Shown piece by piece: positions 16,112 to 23,669 of a stretch of DNA of 64,000 bases; the first letter of the stretch is position 1; each line of letters starts with the position of its first letter. The DNA comes from Streptomyces sp. Alt3 (GTDB lineage: Bacteria > Actinomycetota > Actinomycetes > Streptomycetales > Streptomycetaceae): contig NZ_CP120983.1 in NCBI RefSeq assembly GCF_030719215.1, positions 5,828,001-5,892,000 of the forward strand. Direction: 5' to 3'. A model generated the notes under the pieces. That model was not told the origin of the DNA. It did not search any database and was given only the letters and a program-made list of their open reading frames with translations. The translations under genes and the position numbers were made by a program.

Positions 16112-17026
16112 TTAGGCGCCTGCGTGCTCGGAGATGAGCGCGCGGGCCGCGTCGAGGTCGTCGGGGGTCTTGAGCGCGAGTGTCCGCACACCGGGCAGCG
16201 CGCGCTTGGCGAGACCGACCAGGGTCCCACCGGGCGCGGCCTCGATGAGCGTGGTGACACCGAGCTCGGCGAAGGTCTCCATGCACAGGTCCCAGCGGAC
16301 CGGGTTGGCGACCTGGCCGACGAGCCGCGAGATGACCTCGTCGCCGGTGGCGACCGTCTTCCCGTCGGCGTTCGACACGTACGTGATCTTGGGGTCGGCG
16401 ACCGTCAGGGCGCCTGCGGCGGCACGCAGCTTCTCCACGGCCGGGGCCATGTGGTGCGTGTGGAACGCGCCGGCCACCTTCAGCGGGACCACCCGGCGTA
16501 CGCCCTCGGGCTTGTCCTCGGTCAGCGCGGCGATCTGGGCCGCGGTACCGGCGGCGACGATCTGCCCGCCGCCGTTGACGTTGGCCGGGGTGAGCCCCAG
16601 CCTCTCCAGGTGCGGGACCGTGACGTCCGGGTCCCCGCCGAGGAGCGCGGCCATGCCGGTCTCGGTGATCCCGGCGGCCTCGGCCATGCCGAGCCCCCGG
16701 GTACGGACGAGACGGAGCGCCGCCTCGTCCTCGATGACACCGGCGAGCGCGGCGGCGGTGATCTCACCGACGCTGTGTCCCGCGACGACGCCGGGCGAGG
16801 CGTCCAGGGCGGCGGCCGAGAGCAGACCCGCGGCCACCAGCAGCGGCTGGGCCACCGCCGTGTCGCGGATCTCGTCCGCGTCCGCCTTCGTGCCGTAGTG
16901 GACAAGGTCGAGCCCGATGGCGTCGGACCATCCCGCGATGCGGTCGGCGGCACCGGGGAGTTCGAGCCAGGGAGTCAGGAAGCCGGGCGTCTGAGCGCCT
17001 TGGCCGGGAGCGACGAGTACGAGCAC
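16112..17026 (-). CDS. fabD: ACP S-malonyltransferase
   Basis: 304 aa; transfers malonyl from CoA to ACP, supplying extender units to fatty-acid synthesis and often also to type II polyketide synthases in Streptomyces. The N-terminus LVLVAPGQGAQTPGF and nucleophile Ser85 in GHSVGE are diagnostic. Start GTG 17026, preceded by GTGAGG; a GTG two codons earlier (17032) is possible. First structural gene of the operon, 89 bases after the regulator gene, so a promoter in that gap is likely. Confidence 0.96.
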   Translation of the reverse strand: MLVLVAPGQGAQTPGFLTPWLELPGAADRIAGWSDAIGLDLVHYGTKADADEIRDTAVAQPLLVAAGLLSAAALDASPGVVAGHSVGEITAAALAGVIEDEAALRLVRTRGLGMAEAAGITETGMAALLGGDPDVTVPHLERLGLTPANVNGGGQIVAAGTAAQIAALTEDKPEGVRRVVPLKVAGAFHTHHMAPAVEKLRAAAGALTVADPKITYVSNADGKTVATGDEVISRLVGQVANPVRWDLCMETFAELGVTTLIEAAPGGTLVGLAKRALPGVRTLALKTPDDLDAARALISEHAGA

Positions 17027-17115
17027 CCTCACACTCTCTCTTGTGGACGGCCCCGGACGCCCGTGGGGACAAGGACGAAGAACCGTCAGGGGAATTGTTG
17101 AAGTTCGACAAAAGT

Positions 17116-18321
17116 CTAGGACTGACTGTCTCCGTCGGCCAAGCGCCCCAGGATGAGGGCGATCCGCAGCGTGAACGCGGAGCGGACGTCGGAGGGTGAC
17201 CAGCCGGTGACGTCGGTCACACGTCGCAGCCGGTAGCGCACGGTATTGGGGTGTACGAACAGCATGCGTGCCGCGCCCTCGAGGCTGCTCGCCTGCTCCA
17301 GATACACACTCAGCGTCTCCAGAAGTGCCGAACCCGCTTCTTCGAGCGGTCTGTAGATCTCCTCCACCAGTTGATCGCGCGCGGCGGGGTCTCCCGCCAT
17401 CGCGCGCTCCGGAAGGAGATCGTCCGACAGGACGGGCCTCGGAGCGTCCTGCCACGCCGAACAGGCCTTGAGACCGGCGGCCGCGGCCTGCGCGGACCGG
17501 GTGGCCGCGAGCAGGTCCGGCACCACGGGGCCGGCGACGACGGGACCGGCCGCATAGGGGCCGATCAGCGACTTCGCCACGTTCAGGGGGTTGTCGCTGC
17601 CACCGGCGATCACGACCAGGCGGTGTCCGAGTACGCCGGTCAGGACCTGGAGCTTGGCGTGCCGGGCCGCCCGCCGGATCGCCTCCACGGTGAGCTCGCT
17701 GTCACCGTCGGGAGCGGTGCCGAGGATGACGCACACGTGCTCGGGGGAGTTCCAGCCGAGGGCGGCGGCCCGGGACACGGCACCCTCGTCCGCCTCTCCG
17801 GACAGCACCGCGTTCACCACGAGCGACTCCAGCCGGGCGTCCCACGCGCCACGCGCCTCGGCGGCCTGCGCGTACACCTGCGCGGTCGCGAAGGCGATCT
17901 CGCGTGCGTAGACGAGCAGGGCCTCACGCAGCACCGACTCGTCGCCGGGCGCGGCCACCTCGTCGATCGCGGCCTCCATGACCTCGATCGTCGTACGCAC
18001 CATCTCCACGGTCTGCCGCAGGGTGATCGCCCTGGTCAGTTCGCGCGGGGCGGTGCCGAACACGTCGGTGGAGATTGCCTGCGGGGTCTCCGGGTGCCGG
18101 AACCACTCGGTGAACGCGGCGATACCGGCCTGGGCGACCAGGCCGATCCAGGACCGGTTCTCCGGTGGCATGGCCCGGTACCACGGCAGTGTCTCGTCCA
18201 TGCGGGCGATGGCGTTCGCGGCCAGCCGGCCGGAGGACTGCTCCAGGCGTTTCAGGGTCGCGGCGTGGAGATGGGCGTCATGCGCGGCGGGCTGCTCAGG
18301 ATCGGGTCGGGGCACGCACAC
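17116..18321 (-). CDS. fasR: PucR-type transcriptional regulator of fatty-acid synthesis (FasR-like)
   Basis: 401 aa; PucR/CdaR-family activator. The C-terminal helix-turn-helix (FVHPNTVRYRLRRVTDVTGW, near residues 362-382) is the HTH_30 signature, preceded by a GGDEF-like central region. The position directly upstream of fabD on the same strand matches the S. coelicolor fatty-acid synthase regulator, which is described as activating the fab operon; the symbol rests on that synteny plus family. The start is uncertain: GTG 18321 has AGG seven bases upstream, and GTG 18315 is equally possible. Confidence 0.88.
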   Translation of the reverse strand: MCVPRPDPEQPAAHDAHLHAATLKRLEQSSGRLAANAIARMDETLPWYRAMPPENRSWIGLVAQAGIAAFTEWFRHPETPQAISTDVFGTAPRELTRAITLRQTVEMVRTTIEVMEAAIDEVAAPGDESVLREALLVYAREIAFATAQVYAQAAEARGAWDARLESLVVNAVLSGEADEGAVSRAAALGWNSPEHVCVILGTAPDGDSELTVEAIRRAARHAKLQVLTGVLGHRLVVIAGGSDNPLNVAKSLIGPYAAGPVVAGPVVPDLLAATRSAQAAAAGLKACSAWQDAPRPVLSDDLLPERAMAGDPAARDQLVEEIYRPLEEAGSALLETLSVYLEQASSLEGAARMLFVHPNTVRYRLRRVTDVTGWSPSDVRSAFTLRIALILGRLADGDSQS

Positions 18322-18393
18322 AAGACTGCCTTATCGGGACAGGTGCCCGGTGAGGTGGGGCGGGAGGCCGGCCGGCGGGGATACCTTGGGGGT

Positions 18394-19065
18394 GTGATCG
18401 ACGTACGCCGCTCCGGGGACCGCTTCCGCGGCGGGGACCCGGCCACCGGTGACTCCGCGGGCATCGAGACGCTGCACGCCTTCTCCTTCGGGCGGTTCTA
18501 CGACCCGGACAACCTGCGCTTCGGCCCGATCCTCGCCTGCAACGAGGAGCGTCTCGCCCCGGGCGCCGGCTTCGACGAGCATCCGCACAGCCACACCGAG
18601 ATCGTCACCTGGGTGGTGGAGGGCGAACTCACCCACCGCGACTCGGCCTCGCACGCCACCGTCGTCCGGGCCGGGGATGTCCAGCACCTCAGTTCGGCCG
18701 CCGGGGTACGGCATGTCGAGCGCAACGACGGCGAGCATCCGCTGACGTTCGTTCAGATGTGGCTGGCACCCCTTGAACCCGGCGGGGAGCCCTCCTACAC
18801 CCACGTCGTCGGGATGGCCGACTCCACCCCTTACGCCCTGCCCGAGGCGGGCGCCATGCTGCACGTGCGGCGGCAGGCCGAGGGGGAGCGGACCGCCGTG
18901 CCGGACGCCGCGGGCGTCTACGTCCACGTCGTGCGGGGCCGTGTACGGCTCGCCGGCGAGGAGCTGGGGCCTGGCGACGCCGCCCGGATCACGGGGGCGG
19001 AGGGGCTGGAGCTGGAGGCCCTGGAGCGGGCCGAGGTACTGCTCTGGGAGCTCGCCTCGATGTGA
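18394..19065 (+). CDS. pirin family protein
   Basis: 223 aa; bicupin metal-binding protein. The N-terminal cupin has the metal ligands in FDEHPHSHTEIVTWVVEG (two His) and HVERND, with Glu nearby, as in iron-binding pirins; some homologues are quercetinases or redox-sensing regulators. The C-terminal half is a second, degenerate cupin, as usual. The start is GTG 18394 after TTGGGGG. The frame continues far upstream, but that part is antisense to fasR. Monocistronic and divergent from fasR. Function beyond metal binding cannot be assigned. Confidence 0.88.
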   Translation: MIDVRRSGDRFRGGDPATGDSAGIETLHAFSFGRFYDPDNLRFGPILACNEERLAPGAGFDEHPHSHTEIVTWVVEGELTHRDSASHATVVRAGDVQHLSSAAGVRHVERNDGEHPLTFVQMWLAPLEPGGEPSYTHVVGMADSTPYALPEAGAMLHVRRQAEGERTAVPDAAGVYVHVVRGRVRLAGEELGPGDAARITGAEGLELEALERAEVLLWELASM

Positions 19066-19089
19066 GGGCCGGGCAGTCGTCCGCGCACG

Positions 19090-19737
19090 TCACTGCTTGC
19101 CGGTGCCGACCGGGTCCACCACGACCTTCTGGTCGGCGCCGTCGGAGACCTGGAGGCGGAGCGAGACCGGCAGGGCCTTGGAGTGGGTCTCGTCGGGCGG
19201 GGTGATCTCGATGGCGCTGACGTAGGCGCCCGAGCCCTCGGCCGACGGGTAGTGCAGCGTGAAGCGGGTGGTCTCGCCGTTGCCGAGGTTGACCAGCGGG
19301 GCGTCGACCTCGCTGCGCTTGGCGCTGAGGGGGCCCGAGGCGTCCTCGGACCTCAGGTCGACTCCGGGGAAGCCCTTGAGGGTGCAGGCGTCGCCGGTGT
19401 TCTTGAGGCTGACGAGGAGGTCGCCCTCGCCCATGCCGTGAGCGGTGTCGAACGCGAGGTTCGCCGTCTTGCAGGGGCCGGTGTTGATCTGGCCGTTGCC
19501 GCTGCCCTGGGCGGACGTCGCGGTGGTCGACCCGTTCCCGGCCCCCGTGCTCTTCCCGTCGCCGGGAGCGCTGCTGTCGGCGCTGTCGCTGTCGGAGGTC
19601 CCGGCCGAGGAGGAGGCGGTGGAGGCTCCGGAGTTGTTGGTCGTGCTCGCGGCGGAGTCGCCGTCTCCCTGGCAGGCGGTGAGCGAGAGGCCGGCGGTGA
19701 GGACCAGGGCGGTCAGCGTGAGCTTGGTGGCGCGCAT
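19090..19737 (-). CDS. DUF4232 domain-containing lipoprotein
   Basis: 215 aa secreted lipoprotein. MRATKLTLTALVLTAGLSLT leads to lipobox LTAC (Cys22), then about 60 residues of Ser/Thr/Gly/Asp-rich linker, then a DUF4232 beta-sandwich (TANLAFDTAHGMGEGDLLVSLKNTG, TLKGFPGVDL). Two Cys in the domain probably form a disulfide. Start ATG 19737; upstream codons remain open but lack the lipoprotein signal. DUF4232 proteins are common surface proteins of actinobacteria with unknown ligand. It converges on the pirin gene. Confidence 0.88.
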   Translation of the reverse strand: MRATKLTLTALVLTAGLSLTACQGDGDSAASTTNNSGASTASSSAGTSDSDSADSSAPGDGKSTGAGNGSTTATSAQGSGNGQINTGPCKTANLAFDTAHGMGEGDLLVSLKNTGDACTLKGFPGVDLRSEDASGPLSAKRSEVDAPLVNLGNGETTRFTLHYPSAEGSGAYVSAIEITPPDETHSKALPVSLRLQVSDGADQKVVVDPVGTGKQ

Positions 19738-20130
19738 CGTGTGCTTCCTTCGCGGTCGGTGCCGGCTGCCCGGCACGGGTGAGCCTTACTGATCTTCAAG
19801 ACCCGCCCCGGCCGGTCGGACGTTCCACCCGGCCTCCCGCTAATACATGCCTGTTACATGCGATTGCGGGCCCCGGGTGCGTGACCGCCCGTGCGCGCGG
19901 ACCACGGGAGCGCCGGTCGCGCAGTCGGCCCGTGCCGCTCCCGGCCCGCGAAACGGGGCCCGAGCCCGCTGCGCGGTGGCGCCCGGCCGCTCGCAGGGCC
20001 ACCGTTCCCGCAGTCCGTTTCGCGCGTCCCGACGGCAGGCGACGGCTATGACACGGCTGTGACCCGGGGCCCCTTGAAGATCACCGGCGGCACAACCTCT
20101 TCACCCGCACCACACCCCGCCCCCGCCTCG
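19738..20130. other. 393-bp region without a gene
   Basis: It lies between the start of the DUF4232 gene and the end of the HxlR gene, so only the DUF4232 promoter is required here. It contains scattered GC-rich open frames but no ribosome site paired with a plausible start and no clear hairpin. I see nothing else supportable. Confidence 0.4.
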
Positions 20131-20571
20131 TCACTTGCCCCGGGCGTCGTACGCGTCCCTGCTGGCCTGGATCTCCCCGTTGTGCTCGACGGCCCAGCGG
20201 GCGAGCGCCAGGGCGGGCGGGATGAGGCTCTCCCCCTGGGGCGTGAGCGCGTACTCGACACGGGGCGGGACCTCCGCATAGGCGGTACGGGAGACCAGCC
20301 CGTCCCGTTCGAGGTTGCGCAGGGTCAGCGTCAGCATCCGCTGCGAGATGCCCGGGATGTGCTGCTGAAGGTGGGAGAAGCGCATGCGCCCCTGCTCCAG
20401 CGTCGCCACGATCAGCATCGTCCACTTGTCGCAGATCCGGTCCAGGACCGCCCGGATCGCCTTGCCGCCGTCCCCGCGGATCATGCAGGTGTGTTCGTAC
20501 TGCTCCACGACAGCTCCTTGTGCGTAGCTCACATCCGTGTGCCTTTTGCAGGCCTCCCGACAGTCACTCAT
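20131..20571 (-). CDS. HxlR family transcriptional regulator
   Basis: 146 aa winged-helix regulator. The HxlR core is clear: AVLDRICDKWTMLIVATLEQG, FSHLQQHIPGISQRMLTLTLRNLERDGLVSR (recognition helix and wing) and PPRVEYALTPQGESL. A Cys in the N-terminal HTC motif sits where redox-sensing HxlR proteins (HypR/YodB type) carry theirs, so thiol sensing is possible but unproven. Divergent from a DoxX gene across only 41 bases that contain the palindrome TTACG-GTT-CGTAA, so it very likely represses itself and doxX. Residues 1-14 may not be translated; GTG 20529 is an alternative start. Confidence 0.9.
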   Translation of the reverse strand: MSDCREACKRHTDVSYAQGAVVEQYEHTCMIRGDGGKAIRAVLDRICDKWTMLIVATLEQGRMRFSHLQQHIPGISQRMLTLTLRNLERDGLVSRTAYAEVPPRVEYALTPQGESLIPPALALARWAVEHNGEIQASRDAYDARGK

Positions 20572-20582
20572 GATGTGGCAAC

Positions 20583-20595
20583 TTACGGTTCGTAA
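20583..20595. promoter_or_regulatory. HxlR operator candidate
   Basis: The inverted repeat TTACG-GTT-CGTAA, with one further near-matching base pair each side, lies in the 41-base gap between divergent HxlR and DoxX genes and ends 17 bases before the DoxX start. Confidence 0.6.
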
Positions 20596-20612
20596 CTATC
20601 GGAGGTCTCCCC

Positions 20613-20978
20613 GTGCAGCTGGCGTACTGGATCGTCGCCGGGCTCCTGGCCCTGTTCTACGTCTACTCGGGAGGCATGAAGGTTCTGCGGAGCCAGGAAC
20701 AGCTCCGGCCCATGATGGGCTGGGTCGATCGGACGCCCATGCCGCTGGTCAGGGCGATCGGGGCCGTCGAGGTCCTCGGCGCGCTCGGTCTCGTCCTGCC
20801 GCCGCTCACCGGCATCGCGGTCGTGCTCGCCGTGGCCGCCGCGATCGGTCTGGTGCTTGTGCAGATCGGCGGCCTGGCCCTGCACCTGTCCCGCGGCGAG
20901 GTGCGGGTGATCGGACTCAACGTCGTCCTTCTGGTGTGGGCCGCGGTGACCGCCTGGCTGGGCACCGTCTGGTTCTGA
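20613..20978 (+). CDS. DoxX family membrane protein
   Basis: 121 aa; four hydrophobic segments (near residues 3-20, 47-67, 70-90 and 98-118), the size and layout of DoxX/DoxD-like quinone-linked membrane proteins. The segment ALFYVYSGGMKVLRS fits the first DoxX helix. Start GTG 20613 with GGAGG seven bases upstream. Control by the divergent HxlR regulator suggests a response to electrophiles or redox stress, as for DoxX-like/MhqP-type proteins elsewhere; this is inference from context. Confidence 0.87.
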   Translation: MQLAYWIVAGLLALFYVYSGGMKVLRSQEQLRPMMGWVDRTPMPLVRAIGAVEVLGALGLVLPPLTGIAVVLAVAAAIGLVLVQIGGLALHLSRGEVRVIGLNVVLLVWAAVTAWLGTVWF

Positions 20979-20991
20979 CTGCGCCGGGGCC

Positions 20992-21393
20992 TCAGGCCTT
21001 CGGCCGGTCCGCCAGCTTGTCCAGCTCGCGTATCGCCTGACCGTACGAACTGATCCTGCGCGTCACGGTGCCGATGGCGAAGAGCGTCCCGCCGGCCACC
21101 GAGAGCGGAACGGACATCCCGAGCACGGCCAGGACCTCCGGCCAGTCCCGTTCCTGTGCGCAGTAATCCCCGTGCAGCTCACCCTCGTTGGCGGTGCCCC
21201 GGTTCGTGAACAGCCGGGACTCGCAGTCGTCCGGATACTTGTCGTCCGGCTTCCTGTCCGCCTGGTAGGGCGTCGTCAGCAGCACGGCGCACCAGACCCA
21301 CAGGACGGCGGCCAGGGACAGCAGGACGACGCCCCAGGTGCGGGTCTTCGTGGCCTTGTCGCGGAAGTCGAGTTCGAACTCTCGTGAACGCAT
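20992..21393 (-). CDS. hypothetical membrane protein
   Basis: 133 aa; not recognised. Two membrane helices (about residues 20-40 and 88-110) flank an extracytoplasmic loop of about 45 residues containing two Cys (DDCESR, GDYCAQ) that could form a disulfide. Both ends are charged and should be cytoplasmic. Start ATG 21393 (MRSREFELDFRDKA); the frame runs on upstream but into a region antisense to nothing coherent. It converges on DoxX with a 13-base gap. It may share a transcript with the HAD gene upstream (50 bases). Confidence 0.75.
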   Translation of the reverse strand: MRSREFELDFRDKATKTRTWGVVLLSLAAVLWVWCAVLLTTPYQADRKPDDKYPDDCESRLFTNRGTANEGELHGDYCAQERDWPEVLAVLGMSVPLSVAGGTLFAIGTVTRRISSYGQAIRELDKLADRPKA

Positions 21394-21443
21394 AGCGGCC
21401 GAATCTATAGGAGCCCGATCCTCGCGGGGTCTGCCGGGCGGGA

Positions 21444-21968
21444 TCAGGTCGTGAAGCACCGCAGCCACGCGTCCAGGACGGCGAAGTCCGCCCCGGTGAG
21501 CCCCCGCCACGCCTCGACGCGATGGAGGAGCGCCGGCCCGGGGTGGTGTGCCTCCACCCAGTACCGGTCGATGTCCGTGATCTCGTCGTCGACCCAGACG
21601 AAGGGACGCCCGCAGGCCCACCCGACGAGCCCCGGAGTCTTCCAGTGCAGCCCGCGCGGGCCCTCGACGAGGGGCGGATCCGGCCAGTTCACCACCGGCA
21701 GTTCCGGCAGCCCGAGCCACGGTGTGAGGTAGGCGTTCGCTTCCGACATCCACGTCGTCGCCCACACGAGCTCGCACGGCAACGCCAGCAGCCGGGGCCC
21801 ATGGCCCGGGTCGGCCCTGTTGACCAGCGGGTTCGCTTCGGCCCCTCCGGGCCCGCGCCCCGCGTCGAAGACCGGATAGCCGTCCGGCAGCTGCTCCCGT
21901 GTCGCGCCGAAGGGGATGAGCGGGCCGTCGACGTCGAGGAAGAGAAGGGGCGGAGGAGAACCGGTCAC
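21444..21968 (-). CDS. HAD-like (haloacid dehalogenase fold) secondary hydrolase
   Basis: 174 aa; the N-terminal motif LLFLDVDGPLIPFG is HAD motif I with the nucleophile Asp and DVDG. WATTWMSEAN is the motif II region and FVWVDDEI the acidic motif IV. Many Streptomyces genomes carry such 150-180 aa HAD domain proteins of unknown substrate. Start GTG 21968, set by family N-terminus. It lies 19 bases downstream of the VOC gene on the same strand, suggesting one transcript. Confidence 0.85.
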   Translation of the reverse strand: MTGSPPPLLFLDVDGPLIPFGATREQLPDGYPVFDAGRGPGGAEANPLVNRADPGHGPRLLALPCELVWATTWMSEANAYLTPWLGLPELPVVNWPDPPLVEGPRGLHWKTPGLVGWACGRPFVWVDDEITDIDRYWVEAHHPGPALLHRVEAWRGLTGADFAVLDAWLRCFTT

Positions 21969-21987
21969 GCCTGCACGGTAACGCCGT

Positions 21988-22428
21988 TCAGTCCCCTGCG
22001 CCGTACGGAACGCCCTCACCCGTCCGTGTGGCGAGGACCTCCAGGTAATGCTGGTTCTGCATGAGCCCGAGGACGTTTCCGAAGGGATCCAGGACCGAAG
22101 CCCCGACGAACCCCGCGCCGAACTCCCTTGCTGTTTCGTTGATCTCGGCCCCGAGGCCCAGCGCCCGCTCCACCGCCGCATGGACGTCGTCGACATGCCA
22201 GTACACGACGGCGCCGGACGGACCGGCACCCGCACCGCCGTGCTTCCCCAGGTTCTGGACGAAGGCGCTGTCGACCAGCCCGAGTTCGTGTCGGTAGTCC
22301 CCGATCCGGAACTCCGCGTAACCCGGGCGCTCGAAGTAGGGCTCCACGCCCAGCAGTTCGGTGTACCACCGCTTTGCCGCCGCCAGGTCCGATGCGTGGA
22401 ACCTGACGGTGGTGAGACCTCGCAGCAC
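21988..22428 (-). CDS. VOC family (glyoxalase/bleomycin resistance fold) protein
   Basis: 146 aa; LRGLTTVRFHASDLAAAKRWY at the N-terminus and VLDPFGNVLGLMQN at the C-terminus are the paired beta-alpha-beta-beta-beta modules of the vicinal-oxygen-chelate fold. Putative metal ligands are His in VRFHASD, His in YRHELGL and His in YWHVDD. Start GTG 22428 is set by GAAGGAG ideally spaced. Substrate unknown; the fold serves glyoxalases, dioxygenases and antibiotic-binding proteins. Confidence 0.88.
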   Translation of the reverse strand: MLRGLTTVRFHASDLAAAKRWYTELLGVEPYFERPGYAEFRIGDYRHELGLVDSAFVQNLGKHGGAGAGPSGAVVYWHVDDVHAAVERALGLGAEINETAREFGAGFVGASVLDPFGNVLGLMQNQHYLEVLATRTGEGVPYGAGD

Positions 22429-22510
22429 GGGCGCTCCTTCGTCGATCGGTGTCGTCGGGAGGAGAGTGCCCCGCATGCAGGCCTGTTTCTGTCCTAGTGG
22501 GGCCGGGCGG

Positions 22511-22777
22511 TCAGCGGAGCCCGTCCACGAAGGTCTGCCAGGCTCCCGCGCTCATGATGAGAACGGGGCCGGCCGGGTCCTTGCTGTCCCGGACGGGCAC
22601 GGAGGCGGCACAGCCGTCGGCCACCTCGACGCAGTCGCCGCCGGTGTTTCCGCTGTACGAGGACTTCCGCCAGGTGGCGCCGCCGGTGACGGTGCACTCG
22701 ACGCAATCACCGCCGTTGGTCCCGCTGTAGCTGGACTTACGCCACACCGCGCTCGTCAGGTTCGGACCGGTCGCCAT
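22511..22777 (-). CDS. DUF397 protein with duplicated core motif
   Basis: 88 aa; DUF397 proteins are small partners of the WhiJ-like HTH regulators that lie next to them in Streptomyces. The signature WRKSSYSGTNGGDCVE (residues 12-27) is repeated almost exactly as WRKSSYSGNTGGDCVE (residues 36-51), whereas a usual DUF397 protein of about 60-65 residues has one copy. The C-terminal VRDSKDPAGPVLIMSAGAWQ is normal. The start overlaps the end of the HTH gene by 41 bases, so expression should be coupled. Confidence 0.9.
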   Translation of the reverse strand: MATGPNLTSAVWRKSSYSGTNGGDCVECTVTGGATWRKSSYSGNTGGDCVEVADGCAASVPVRDSKDPAGPVLIMSAGAWQTFVDGLR

Positions 22778-23585
22778 AACGCTCCTCCATCACACGGGTG
22801 ATCAGTGCCGCGGAATCCTCGACGGAGAGGGCTGCGGCCTGCAAATGAGCGTAACGGCGGGCGGCCTCCCTGATGGTCTCGGGGTTGGCGGTCATGTGAC
22901 CGGAGATGAGGTCCTCCGTGTAAACCACGTCCGGGTCGCTGTCGAAGCGAAGTACGTTGAACGACCCGGCGAGGCTTGAGTGTTCACCAGCCACGAACGG
23001 CAGCACCTGAATCCGCATCCACCGGTGCCTCGTGAACTCCAACAGGCGGGCCAGTTGGTTCCGCATGACCTCGCGGCCGCCGATCGGCCGGTGCAGGACC
23101 GCCTCGTCCAGGATCGCCCAGGCCAGGGGTGGTTGCTGCCGCTCCAGGATGCGCTGGCGTTCCAGCCGGGCGGCGAGCAGCCCCTCCAGGTCTTCCGGCA
23201 TGCCGGTGAGCAGTACGGCCCGCGCGTACTCCTCCGTCTGCAGCAGCCCGTACACCAGCTGCGCCTGGTAGGTGGAGATGTAGGTCGCCTTCGCCTCCAT
23301 GTCCGCGTACTGCTGGAACCAGGTCGGCAGTTGGCTTCGCAGGACCAGGCCGACCAGGCGTGAGAAGACCCCGTCCGTGCCCAGTGCCGCGTCCAGGCGT
23401 TCCGAGAAGTCGCGGGTCGGCACCTTCTTCGTCGTCTCGATCTGGCCGATCAGCGAGCCCGTGCAGAAGATGATCTCGCCGAGCTGGCCCTGACGCAGCC
23501 CGTGGGCCTCCCGTTGGCGGCGCAGTTCCCAGCCGTAGTAGTCCAGTGGCGAGGCGCTGGGGTCGAGTGACTGCACGTTGGCCAC
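22737..23585 (-). CDS. WhiJ-like helix-turn-helix regulator with DUF5753 domain
   Basis: 282 aa; an N-terminal XRE-type helix-turn-helix (LRRQREAHGLRQGQLGEIIF, then GSLIGQIETTKKVP) is followed by the C-terminal DUF5753 ligand/partner domain (LVGLVLRSQLPTWFQQYADME, YLHL-type ending ARRYAHLQAAALSVEDSAALI). This is the Scr1/WhiJ group, with dozens of copies per Streptomyces genome, controlling development and antibiotic output together with a DUF397 partner and a nearby ATPase. All three components are present here. The start ATG 23585 has GAGAGG just upstream. Confidence 0.92.
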   Translation of the reverse strand: MANVQSLDPSASPLDYYGWELRRQREAHGLRQGQLGEIIFCTGSLIGQIETTKKVPTRDFSERLDAALGTDGVFSRLVGLVLRSQLPTWFQQYADMEAKATYISTYQAQLVYGLLQTEEYARAVLLTGMPEDLEGLLAARLERQRILERQQPPLAWAILDEAVLHRPIGGREVMRNQLARLLEFTRHRWMRIQVLPFVAGEHSSLAGSFNVLRFDSDPDVVYTEDLISGHMTANPETIREAARRYAHLQAAALSVEDSAALITRVMEERYGDRSEPDERGVA

Positions 23586-23669
23586 GGCGGGGTGCCTCTC
23601 GCTTCAACGCCTGGCGGCGTTCGTTTCAGGTTGTAGCCGAGAGTAATCAGCACGCTGCACTCTGGTGAC

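Noticed and set aside
14182..16137. 651-codon open frame on the plus strand across acpP, fabH and fabD
   Set aside because: Fully antisense to well-supported fatty-acid synthase genes.
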